Below the pieces are notes generated by a model. That model made no database searches, was not told where the DNA came from, and saw only the letters and a list, made by a program, of their open reading frames with translations. Shown piece after piece: positions 53,675 through 62,900 of a stretch of 64,000 bases of DNA; position 1 is the first letter of the stretch, and each line of letters starts with the position of its first letter. The stretch comes from Bradyrhizobium sp. AUGA SZCCT0176 (GTDB lineage: Bacteria; Pseudomonadota; Alphaproteobacteria; Rhizobiales; Xanthobacteraceae), in assembly GCF_018130145.1 (NCBI RefSeq), contig NZ_JAFCMB010000011.1:124001-188000 (forward strand), given 5' to 3'. Both the position numbers and the translations under genes were made by a program.

Positions 53675-53986
53675 GAGTGCCGCGCTGGATTATGGCTGAA
53701 GCGAACCTACACGGCCCGTCGTGACACGAACAGCCTTGCTGGAGTGATGCGAATACATGATGGCAGCATGGCTATTCCAGCGGTTATTTTCCGGTCTTTT
53801 TCGATCGATTCTAATTTGTGATCGGCAACGCGTTTAATAAAATGTCGGGTAGTACCCCCTTTGCATCGCAGCCGAAGAGCGCGTAGGACATGGATCCGGC
53901 CGCCGTATCGGACCGCGATACCCGGAAATCGAAGCGCTCGCAGGCCAGCATCGGACAGGCCCGACTGGAGCAGGCCCGACTGGAGA
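53675..53986. promoter_or_regulatory. Divergent promoter region between exporter and ferric-siderophore reductase
   Basis: This 312-base gap between divergent genes holds an AT-rich patch (53780-53850, including GATTCTAATTTG) and a 15-bp tandem duplication (53956-53985) immediately before the reductase start. No gene is supported. One partial Irr-like half-site (TTCTAA) is present. Confidence 0.35.
53956..53985 (+). repeat. Perfect 15-bp tandem duplication containing the ribosome-site GGAG
   Basis: CAGGCCCGACTGGAG occurs twice in a row (53956-53970 and 53971-53985), ending one base before ATG 53987. Each copy carries GGAG. The second is too close to the ATG for ideal spacing, while the first is 16 bases upstream. 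This could affect translation efficiency or allow start-site slippage. Confidence 0.85.
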
Positions 53987-55054
53987 ATGACTTTGGATTC
54001 GCTCGTCTCCGAAACCCGCATCCAGCTTGCCGATGCCGCCGGTCTTGCTGCCCGAATGATCGATCATCTGGCCGAGCATGACATCGCCTTCGAGGATCAG
54101 GGCGGCCTGATGGTGGCGAAACTGCCGTTTGGAACCAGCTCGCTCGCCGTCGAGGCTGAGACACTCAGGATTCGTGTCGAGGCCAACGACAAGGGTCACC
54201 TCGAAATGCTGCGTTCGGTCGTAGCATCCCACGTCATCGAGTTCGCAGGCGACGCGGCACCGACGATCGTCTGGTCCGGTCATGAATCGGATGGCGGGAT
54301 GTTGGCCAATTTCCGCGAGGTACGGCTGAAAGCGGCGATCGATCTCACGCCCCGCATGCGCCGGCTGACTTTCACCGGGGACGACATCACGCGTTTCCTG
54401 GATGACGATGACCTGCACGTCCGGCTGTACTTTCCACCAGAGGGCCTCGCCAAGCCTGAATGGCCGTGGCCTGCCGCGGACGGACGTATCATGTGGCCCG
54501 AAGCGGACCGCAGGCCTCTCACCCGCTACTACACGATCCGTCGCATCGATCTGCAGACCCGCGAGATCGACATCGATTTCGTGGTTCATGACCATGCCGG
54601 GCCTGGCTCCGCATTCGGGCTCAACGCGCGAGCCGGCGCCATTTGCGGCATGGCCGGCCCACTCGGGCGAGGTATTCGTCCGGCGCGCTGGTTTATGCTG
54701 GCAGGCGACGAAACCGCCCTGCCCGCCATCGCGCGCATCCTTGAAACACTGCCGGCGACGGCAATGGGCGAAGTCTTCATCGAAGTCGCCGACCAACTCG
54801 AGGAGGTTCCGCTGATCGCGCCAGCCGGCATGTCGGTTCGCTGGCTGCATCGTGGCGACCATCCGGCGGGGACAACGCAATTGCTGGTCGATGCCGTCAA
54901 GGCCCTGCGATGGCCCGATCACCGCGAGGTCTTTGCATGGATCGCCTGCGAAGCGCAGGCGCTGAAGGCGCTGCGAAACCATTTGCGCGATGAGCGAAAA
55001 CTTTCCCGCGATCAGCACCTTGCGGTCGCGTATTGGAGCCTGCGCCAGCCATGA
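53987..55054 (+). CDS. Siderophore-interacting protein (ferric-siderophore reductase) with N-terminal DUF2218
   Basis: ATG 53987 gives 355 residues. Residues 1 to about 95 are a DUF2218 domain (AARMIDHLAEHDIAF, then LEMLRSVVASHVIEFA). From about residue 105 a ViuB/SIP-type FAD domain follows: TPRMRRLTFTGDD, RYYTIRRID and FVVHDHAGPGSAFGLNARAG. The NAD(P)-domain tail is FAWIACEAQALKALRNHLRD. The enzyme reduces ferric-siderophore to release Fe(II) in the cytoplasm. The FhuC-like gene follows 74 bases downstream on the same strand. The domain pair is known in other proteobacteria. Confidence 0.9.
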   Translation: MTLDSLVSETRIQLADAAGLAARMIDHLAEHDIAFEDQGGLMVAKLPFGTSSLAVEAETLRIRVEANDKGHLEMLRSVVASHVIEFAGDAAPTIVWSGHESDGGMLANFREVRLKAAIDLTPRMRRLTFTGDDITRFLDDDDLHVRLYFPPEGLAKPEWPWPAADGRIMWPEADRRPLTRYYTIRRIDLQTREIDIDFVVHDHAGPGSAFGLNARAGAICGMAGPLGRGIRPARWFMLAGDETALPAIARILETLPATAMGEVFIEVADQLEEVPLIAPAGMSVRWLHRGDHPAGTTQLLVDAVKALRWPDHREVFAWIACEAQALKALRNHLRDERKLSRDQHLAVAYWSLRQP

Positions 55055-55128
55055 CGTCCCAACGTCGCACACGTGGACCGGCCGGGCTGCGTTCTCTTTG
55101 CACCACATAATTCTACCAGGCGTTCCCC

Positions 55129-55953
55129 ATGCACGCAGTTCTGCCAACCGAAACCGCCCCGGCGTCGCGCGACGCGGCCATGCCCTTGTTCGAACTGGAC
55201 CAGGTCGGCTTCGCGGTGGCAGGCCGCGCGTTGCTCGAACCGCTGACCCTGACCCTTCCCGCTCGCAGCGTCGTCGGCCTGATCGGACACAATGGCTCCG
55301 GCAAATCGACCTTGCTGAAGATGCTGGCGCGGCAGCAGCCAAACTCCTCCGGTACGATCCGCTTTGAAGGGCGTCCATTGCGGGAATGGAGCGATCGGGA
55401 ATACGCGCGAAAGGTGGCTTACCTGCCGCAGCAGACCCCGCCCGCCGCCGGCATGCTGGTCAAGGAGCTGGTCGCGCTCGGCCGTTATCCCTGGCATGGC
55501 GCGCTCGGCCGATTTGGCGATACCGACCGCAACAAGGTCGCGGAAGCCATGGCGCTCACCCACATCGAGCCGTTTGCGGACCGGCTCGTCGACACACTGT
55601 CAGGCGGCGAGCGCCAGCGGGTCTGGATCGCCATGCTGGTCGCGCAGGACGCCGAATGCCTGCTGCTCGACGAGCCAATTTCAGCGCTCGACATCGCCCA
55701 TCAGATCGAGGTTCTGTCGCTGGTGCAGCAGCTCGCCCGTGAGCGCAACCTCGGAATTGTCGTCGTTCTCCACGACGTCAACATGGCGGCCCGCTTCTGC
55801 GACGAGATCATCGCGCTGCATTCGGGCAAGTTGATAACCCGCGGCGCGCCTGACAAGATCATGACGCCGGCCGAACTCGAAACCATCTACGGCATCCCCA
55901 TGGGGGTGATGCCGTCTCCGGATCAAAGCCACCTCATCAGCTTTGCGCGATGA
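55129..55953 (+). CDS. fhuC: Iron-siderophore ABC transporter ATP-binding protein (FhuC/FecE family)
   Basis: The 274-residue ATPase has Walker A GLIGHNGSGKSTLLKMLARQ, the Q-loop segment VAYLPQQTPPAAGMLVKELV, the signature LSGGERQRVWIAMLVAQ and Walker B CLLLDEPISALDIAHQIEVL, diagnostic of FepC/FhuC-type importers. It powers the FhuB-like permease encoded on the opposite strand downstream (stops 34 bases apart). An in-frame ATG at 55180 would shorten the N-terminus by 17 residues. Confidence 0.92.
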   Translation: MHAVLPTETAPASRDAAMPLFELDQVGFAVAGRALLEPLTLTLPARSVVGLIGHNGSGKSTLLKMLARQQPNSSGTIRFEGRPLREWSDREYARKVAYLPQQTPPAAGMLVKELVALGRYPWHGALGRFGDTDRNKVAEAMALTHIEPFADRLVDTLSGGERQRVWIAMLVAQDAECLLLDEPISALDIAHQIEVLSLVQQLARERNLGIVVVLHDVNMAARFCDEIIALHSGKLITRGAPDKIMTPAELETIYGIPMGVMPSPDQSHLISFAR

Positions 55954-55987
55954 AAGGGCGGATCATCCGCCTTTCCATCGCAGCTCG

Positions 55988-57994
55988 TTACGCGCGCCGC
56001 GGGCGCAACAGCCACACCAGATAAGGACCAGCGAGCATCATCGCGAAGATGCCGGCCGGCATCTGGAACGGGAATATCACCATCCGCCCCGCCCAGTCCG
56101 CGAACACCATCAGGGTGGCGCCAATCAGCGCGGCCAGCGCTACCTGATGAAGCGCGCGTTGCGCCCCCATCATCCGCGCCATATGCGGCGCGATGAAGCC
56201 GACCAGGCTTAGGAGCCCAACCATCAGGGTCGCGGTCGCGGTCAACAACGCGGTCAGCAGCATGATGATGATTCGGCTTCGCGCCATGGATACGCCCACC
56301 GAACGCGAGGCCGCCTGACCGAGCGGCAGGATATCGAGCCAGCGCGACAACATCGGCACCAGTGCCAGCAGGATGATCGCGGCGATGGCCAGTATCGCAG
56401 CCTCGGTCGGACCGATCTGATAAAGCGAACCCGCCAGCAACGACAGAAGCATGCCGATGCGGGGGTCACCGGTTGCAAGCACCATGGCCATGATCGCGCC
56501 GAACGCCGCGCTCATGGCGACGCCGGCCAGCAGCACACGCTCCGGGCTGAATTCGGATCGCCGGCTGAACAGCAGAACCAGGCCGAGCACGCTGAAGGCG
56601 CCGATCGCCCCGGCTGCGATCTGCGCCGCGCGGGTGTGAGAGGGCAACGCGTACAGCAGGACTAAGACACCCATCGCGGCGCCATAGCTGATTCCCATCA
56701 CCTCTGGAGCCGCCATTGGGTTTCCGGTCATGCGTTGCAGCAGCGTGCCGGCCACCGCCAGCGTGGCCCCCGCAGCCAAGGCCGACACCACGCGCGGCCA
56801 GCGCCACGGCAGAAACTCCTGGATGCCGGCCAGACCGCTCCAGCTCCAGCCCTCTGAACCGACCCCGACCGCAAGCGCGATCCAGACCACGAGCAGCAGC
56901 AAGGCCAGACCGAACAGGATCACCCGCCAGGGATGGTCGAGACGTGGTGGAACGGATGGCGTGAGGTTTCCCACCGGCGCGGTGGCCCGAAGCCGCGGCA
57001 GCAACAGCAGCAACATCGGCGCACCGATCAGGGCGGTGGCGGCGCCAGCCGGCATTTCGCGATAGCCGGGCGGGATCAGCAGCACAAGCTCATCCGTCAG
57101 CCACAGCAGCAGCGCGCCGCAAAGTGGCGCCCAAATCAGCCGGTCACGAAAACGGCGCGCTCCTGACAGCATGACGATGGCCGGCGCGGAAAGGCCCACG
57201 AAGCCCATCACGCCGACCACGCTGACAACCGAAGCGCTGAGCGCGATCGCGATGCCAAGCGCGCAGACCCGCGCGCCGGTCAATCCGAGGCCGAGATTGC
57301 GCGCGGTCTCGTCGTCGAAGCCGAGCAAGGTCAGCGGGCGGACCATCGCCGCGATCAGGAGGAAGGAAATGATGAAACGCGGCGCAAGGAACGCGACGTT
57401 GTTCCAGTCCTGCTGATTGAGGAAACCCGCGCCCCAGATGAACAGACCGATGAGGTATTCGTGGTTCAGCAATATCAGGGCCTGGGTCGTCACCGCGCAA
57501 TAATAAGCAACGATCAGCCCGGCAAGCACCAGCACGACCGGCGATAGCGCACGGCGCCAAGTGAGACCGAACACGCACAGGAACGCAGCGAATCCGCCCA
57601 GCAACGCAATCCACTCACGGCCGAAGGTGAGCAGCGACGGCGCCCACAGGGTTGTCACGGACAGCGCGAGATAGGCTCCGTTCAGGACACCAAGGGTGCT
57701 CGGTTCAGCAAGCGGATTGCGCAGCACCTGCTGACAGACCGTTCCTGCGAGGCCCAGCGCTGCGCCGGCCAGCAGCGCCACCGCTATGCGCGGAAACACC
57801 GTGTAATGCACCAGCATCTGCTGCGGATCGTTGATCTCTGGGCGCCACAGCACCGGCAACCATGCGTTGGCCGGCAGAAACCCCGACAGATGCCGCCACG
57901 TCAGCGCAGCCGCTGCTGCAAACAGCAGCCCGATCAGCACCGCCGGGTGCATCGCGATCCCGGAGCGGGCGGGCAGCGCCTCAACCTTGCTCAT
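55988..57994 (-). CDS. fhuB: Fused iron-hydroxamate permease (FhuB-like)
   Basis: ATG 57994 with AGGA upstream gives 668 residues, about twice a normal FecCD permease. Two homologous halves are visible. The first has PRIAVALLAGAALGLAGTVC, QQVLRNPLAEPSTLGVLNGA and VGVMGFVGLSAPAIVML. The second has PRVVSALAAGATLAVAGTLL, QRMTGNPMAAPEVMGISYGA and VGLLSLVGFIAPHMARMMGA. This double permease is the FhuB architecture for ferric-hydroxamate import. The start overlaps the binding-protein gene by 14 bases. It works with the FhuC- and FhuD-like proteins here. Confidence 0.93.
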   Translation of the reverse strand: MSKVEALPARSGIAMHPAVLIGLLFAAAAALTWRHLSGFLPANAWLPVLWRPEINDPQQMLVHYTVFPRIAVALLAGAALGLAGTVCQQVLRNPLAEPSTLGVLNGAYLALSVTTLWAPSLLTFGREWIALLGGFAAFLCVFGLTWRRALSPVVLVLAGLIVAYYCAVTTQALILLNHEYLIGLFIWGAGFLNQQDWNNVAFLAPRFIISFLLIAAMVRPLTLLGFDDETARNLGLGLTGARVCALGIAIALSASVVSVVGVMGFVGLSAPAIVMLSGARRFRDRLIWAPLCGALLLWLTDELVLLIPPGYREMPAGAATALIGAPMLLLLLPRLRATAPVGNLTPSVPPRLDHPWRVILFGLALLLLVVWIALAVGVGSEGWSWSGLAGIQEFLPWRWPRVVSALAAGATLAVAGTLLQRMTGNPMAAPEVMGISYGAAMGVLVLLYALPSHTRAAQIAAGAIGAFSVLGLVLLFSRRSEFSPERVLLAGVAMSAAFGAIMAMVLATGDPRIGMLLSLLAGSLYQIGPTEAAILAIAAIILLALVPMLSRWLDILPLGQAASRSVGVSMARSRIIIMLLTALLTATATLMVGLLSLVGFIAPHMARMMGAQRALHQVALAALIGATLMVFADWAGRMVIFPFQMPAGIFAMMLAGPYLVWLLRPRRA

Positions 57995-58922
57995 TTTTTT
58001 CCTGCGGCAGACGTTCGGCGAGAAGGCGGGCGAAGCGCTCAGCTGCCGGCACGCCGCCATAGAAGAATTGATTTCCCAGCACCGTCAACCGCCCCGACCG
58101 TAGGAACGGCAGGGTTCGCAACACGGGGCTCGACGTGAGCAGAGCTTCGATATCCGCGACCCGCGAACTCATCAGGATCAGCCGCGCATCCGGCACCGCC
58201 GCGAGCACTTCAAGGCCGACGCTGGTATGTCCCCACGGACCGCTCTGCCCGGTCCATGCGTTCTTCAATCCGAACTGGTTCAGCACTTCCTGGTAGAGGC
58301 TGTTCGGACCGAACACCAGCGCACGGTTGCGCGCGATCTCGCTGACAAGATAAAGCGGCTTGCCGCCGCGGTTGCGAAGCTGCTCACGGTAACCGGCCAT
58401 CGCTGCATCGAAGCGCGCGAGATAGGCTTCGCACGCGGCCTGCACGCCGACCCGCTGTGCGAGCTCCATCGTCGAACTGCGCGCGGTTTCCAGAGGATGG
58501 CGACCGGGCCTGAAAATCGTGAAAATCTCGACCGGGGCGATCAGCTTGAGCCGGGGTATTGCCGCAGTGATACTGGGATCGATGATGATAATGTCAGGCG
58601 CGAAACTCTGCAGCAGCTCGAGATTCGGCTCCGAACGCAGGCCGATTTCCTGAACGCTTGACGGGACGGCGGGCTCGACGACGAGCCTGCCGTAGCGCTC
58701 GATCTCCGGAACCACGAGCGGCACGACCCCTAGCGCGAGCAGCGTCTGTGCACAGGCCCAACCGAGCGCGGCAACGCGCGGCCCGGGCTGTGACGTGGCG
58801 GCTTGCGTGGCGCAAAGCGGCCAGTTGCCGAGCAGCACGCCTCCGCCGAGGCTCACGCCTGCGGTGAGAACGGCGCGGCGTGACGGCCGGCGATCTGAGG
58901 CAATGACAGGCTTTTTGTTCAT
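57981..58922 (-). CDS. fhuD: Iron-siderophore periplasmic binding protein (FhuD-like), Tat-type signal
   Basis: The 313-residue protein begins with a twin-arginine-like signal (SDRRPSRRAVLTAGVSLGGG, then VLLGNWPLCATQA). The mature part is a peripla_BP_2 domain of the FhuD/FecB group: RVAALGWACAQTLLALGVVP, LELLQSFAPDIIIIDPSITA and LTVLGNQFFYGGVPAAERFA. It delivers ferric-hydroxamate to the FhuB permease, whose gene overlaps its 3' end by 14 bases. The ATG at 58922 has only a weak ribosome site. Confidence 0.9.
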   Translation of the reverse strand: MNKKPVIASDRRPSRRAVLTAGVSLGGGVLLGNWPLCATQAATSQPGPRVAALGWACAQTLLALGVVPLVVPEIERYGRLVVEPAVPSSVQEIGLRSEPNLELLQSFAPDIIIIDPSITAAIPRLKLIAPVEIFTIFRPGRHPLETARSSTMELAQRVGVQAACEAYLARFDAAMAGYREQLRNRGGKPLYLVSEIARNRALVFGPNSLYQEVLNQFGLKNAWTGQSGPWGHTSVGLEVLAAVPDARLILMSSRVADIEALLTSSPVLRTLPFLRSGRLTVLGNQFFYGGVPAAERFARLLAERLPQEKNEQG

Positions 58923-58973
58923 GGAAATCGGCTCAAAGAGCTCTCGCGGCCAAGGCCAGGGGACGGAAGGCCA

Positions 58974-59981
58974 TTATGACATACCTTCAATCCTCGTGTC
59001 CGTCCAAGCCCTGGCGCTGGAGGCGCTAAAAGCGTTTGCCAGGGCCCGCCCGATCGCCGCCTGCGCCTGCAAGGCATTGGCAACGACATTTCCCATCCGC
59101 AAAAACTCATGGATCATGCCCGGATAGATCTGGAGATCGACGGCAACGCCGGCGGCGCGAAGCCGTGCCGCATAATCCCGCCCCTCGTCCACCAGCGGAT
59201 CATATTCGGCAAGCACAAAAAGCGCCGGCGCCAGCCCGGAGAGATCGTGCGCGGCCAGCGGCGCAAAGCGCCAATCGTCGCGGTCGGAATCGTCGCGGAG
59301 ATATTGCCGGAAGAACCAATCGACGGTGTCCCGCTCGAGCAGAAAGCCCGAGCCATACCGGTTATAGGAATCCGAGGTCTGCCGTGCGCTCAGGCCTGGG
59401 TAGGCGAGAACCTGCAGAAGGGGCTGCGGCAAGCTTGGGTCGGTCTTGGCTGCGATCGCCAGTGCTGCGGCAAGCGTCCCACCGGCGCTATCGCCGCCAA
59501 CAGCAACGCGGCCCGCGTCCAGCCCGGCCGCCTCCCCCTCGCGACCGATCCAGGCCAGCGCATCGACGGCATCCTCGAACGCCGTCGGAAATTTATGCTC
59601 CGGGGCAAGCCGATAACCAATCGACAGCACCGCCGCACCGCTATCGGCGGCGAGGCCGCGGCACAAGGGCTGATGCGAATCGAGACTTCCGACGACAAAG
59701 CCGCCGCCGTGCATATAAAGCAGAACGGGCGTGGGATCTTGCGCGTCCGGCTCCCGCGGGGCGTACAGCCGCGCGGCGATGGCCTCCCCATCGCGCGTCG
59801 GCAGAGAGAGCTGGCGTTCAAACGCCAGCGCCGGAGGGTCGACGTCGAGCAACGGCGAAGAAGCGTCGAAATCCGCGCGTGCATGTATGGCGGTCAGTTG
59901 CGGAAACGGAACGCGTGCACCACTCTCGGTCCCAAGCTGGACCATCTCGAGGAGCGCTGCGATATCGGGATCAAGGCTCAT
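58974..59981 (-). CDS. HSL-family alpha/beta hydrolase (esterase), possible siderophore esterase
   Basis: ATG 59981, nine bases after the NRPS stop codon with GGAG overlapping that stop, gives 335 residues. HSL-family motifs are VLLYMHGGGFVVGSLDSHQP (oxyanion HGGG), AVGGDSAGGTLAAALA (nucleophile Ser), the acid Asp in AEYDPLVDEGRDYA and the His in IYPGMIHEFLRMGN. Between the NRPS and the uptake genes it may hydrolyse an ester in the siderophore or a biosynthetic intermediate. Homologous proteins also act on unrelated acyl esters. Confidence 0.85.
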   Translation of the reverse strand: MSLDPDIAALLEMVQLGTESGARVPFPQLTAIHARADFDASSPLLDVDPPALAFERQLSLPTRDGEAIAARLYAPREPDAQDPTPVLLYMHGGGFVVGSLDSHQPLCRGLAADSGAAVLSIGYRLAPEHKFPTAFEDAVDALAWIGREGEAAGLDAGRVAVGGDSAGGTLAAALAIAAKTDPSLPQPLLQVLAYPGLSARQTSDSYNRYGSGFLLERDTVDWFFRQYLRDDSDRDDWRFAPLAAHDLSGLAPALFVLAEYDPLVDEGRDYAARLRAAGVAVDLQIYPGMIHEFLRMGNVVANALQAQAAIGRALANAFSASSARAWTDTRIEGMS

Positions 59982-59989
59982 GCGATCGT

Positions 59990-62900
59990 TCACTCCGCGG
60001 GTTCCGGCACCTGGTCCTGCGACGTTGTCGATGTCGCCTCCGGAGCCAGCAGCGCGCATATCTCATCGAGAAAATCGGCATCCCGGAGGATCGTAAAATG
60101 GTTGTCGCCAACAATGCCGCGATCAACGGCATTCGGGAGCTGCGTCTCCAGCCGATCGCGCTGCGTCAGGCGACCTGACGTCCACCAGCACAACGGCGCG
60201 GCCGCGAGACGACGCGGCGGCGCGGCGTTCTGCGTCAGGGTTTTCAGGTGCCGCCCGACTGCAAAGGCGCTCGACAGATCGTCGATGCCGAGCAGAGTGT
60301 CGTCCGGCAATGGTCCCTGCACCTCTTCCAATATCTGCGCGGCCAGACGCCGGACGCTTGCGGACGTCTCTGGCGCGCCGTCGCGTTTCGCTGCTTCCAC
60401 GTGCGGATGGATACGGCCGGATGCAGCGTTCGGAAGAACGGCCGACAGCAATCCCGCGAGATCATCGGCCCAGTGGGCTACGGCTTCCTGCCGGTTCGAT
60501 CCGCCGTGCGTCCGCAGCACGAAGCTGTCGACCAAGGCGAGACGATCCACACGTTCACCGCTTCGTTCGAGCTCGGCTGCAACAAGGCTGACGAGAAGCC
60601 CTCCGAGCGACCAGCCGATCAGGCTGTACGGACCGCGGGGCTGCACCTGTCCGATCTCGCGCGCATAATCCGCAGCCATCGCCTCGAGCGACCTATCACT
60701 CCACGAACCGTCGACAAGCATCCGGGATTGCAACCCGATCACCTGCCGGCGCCCTTGGAGGCGCCGCGCCAGCGGTCCATAATCGAAGACGGTGCCGAAA
60801 CCACCATGCACACAGAACACCGGATGCATTCCAGGAACCGCAACGTTCAGCGGCAGCAACGCCGACGGCGCCGCTGCAGCGGCGGGAGCCACGTCGCCGG
60901 TATCTGCCAGCAGCGCCCGGATCGTCGGCTTCTGCAGGAGATCGCGAAGCTTGATCTCGATGGCGAAGCTCTTGTCCTGACGGAGCCGGGCAACGACCTT
61001 GAGGCTGAGGATCGAGTTGCCGCCCAGTTCGAAGAAATTGTCGGTGACGCCGACTTGCGGCAGCTTGAGTATGTCGGCCCACAGGCGCGCCATCGCGGTT
61101 TCCGCAGCCCCCTGCGGAGCAACAAAGCTTCGCGCCGCGGTATCGGGCGCCGGCAGCGCGCGCCGGTCGATCTTTCCGCTCGACATCACCGGCAGGCGAT
61201 CAAGCACCATGATCCGTGCCGGCACCATATAGACCGGCAATGTCCGCCTCAGGAAATCGGTCAATCTGTCGACCAGCGCCTCGGCAGGTGCTCCTGACGA
61301 GGCCTTTGCCGCCTTCGGCGCGACATAGGCAACGAGCTGGCTTCCGGCAACGCCCGGCAACGCCACCACCGCCGCTTGCTCGATCTCCTCGTGCCGAAGA
61401 AGCGAGGTCTGGATCTCGCCAAGTTCGATCCGGAAGCCGTTGATCTTGACCTGGTCGTCGCTGCGGCCGAGATATTCAATGGTGCCGTCTTCGCACCATC
61501 GCGCCAGGTCGCCGGTGCGATAGAGTCGTGCTCCCGGCGCCGCTGCGAACGGGTCCGGCACGAAACGTTCGGCCGTCATGCCCGCTTTTCCCTGATAGCC
61601 GCGCGCCAGCCCAAAGCCTCCGAGATAGAGCTCTCCTGCAACGCCGGCGGGAATGATATTTAGCGAGCTATCGAGAATATAGGCGCTGCGATCACCGACC
61701 GGCAGACCGATCGGCGCGTAGGGCGTATCGCATTCGGCGGCGCCATCGACCTTCCAGACCAGGGGCGTGACCACGGTTTCGGTCGGACCATAACCGTTGA
61801 TCAGGATGCGCGGCTTCAGGACGCGCTTGACCTTGTCAAAGCCAGCCTTCGGCATCGCCTCGCCGCCGAAAGAATACAGTTTGACCGGCGGCGGGTTGCC
61901 CGCCTGCTCGACCCATTCCGCGACTTGCTGAAGATAGGCGGGCGGCAGGCCGATATGGCTGACGCCATGCGCATGCAAAGCTTCGACGGTTTGTTCCGGC
62001 GTCCACAGCTCCGCATCGCGCATCAGCAGCCGCGCGCCGTGCGACAGCACCGTCAACCAGCGCTCATGGGCGCCGTCGAAAGCCAGCGACAGGAAATGCA
62101 ATTCGCACGAGCCATCGTCGATCTCGTAGAGGCTTCCCGTGACGTGACAGTGCATGGCGAGCGGCCCGTGGGCAACCGCCACGCCCTTTGGCGTCCCGGT
62201 CGAACCGGAGGTGTAGATCAGATAAGCGAGGTTTTCGAGGTGCAAATCCGGTTGCGGCGCATGGTGGGGGCCCGCATCGAAATCGAATGTGGAAAGAGAG
62301 ATTCTTTCAACATTGTCCAGGTCCTCTTTGAGCTGTCCCGTCAGCAGGAACGAAATCCCGGCATCGCGCATGACAAACTTGCGTCGCTCGGACGGAAGCT
62401 CCGGATCGAGCGGAACGTACGCCCCGCCCGCCTTGAGGACGGCGAGCAGCGCGAGCATCGTGGCTTCGGTTCGCTCGACCACGACGCCGACCCGCTGCTC
62501 GGGCTTGAGCCCGCGGCCAATCAGGTGATGGGCAAGACGATTGGCTTTGGCGTCGAGCGCTCCGAACGAGAGCACGTTCCCGCCGATGGTAAGTGCCGTT
62601 CGTTCCGGGTGACGCTTGGCATGCACGCTGATCGCCTCATGCACCAGAGGCAATGCGACGGCAGGCACCGCGTGGCGATTGCAGTTATCGGCAACACCGG
62701 CATCGACCGTCGTGACCGGATCGATGCCGCCAAGCAGCACCGAAGCATCCCGCGTCAGCGCCGCCAGCAGATGCTCGAACTGCATCCTGATCTGCTCGGC
62801 CTGCGCTGGCGTAAAATGGCTCGGCATATAGGTGTATTCGACCTGAAGCGTTTCCTCGACGAGCACCGACAGATCCATCGGATAGTTCGTCACGTCGACA

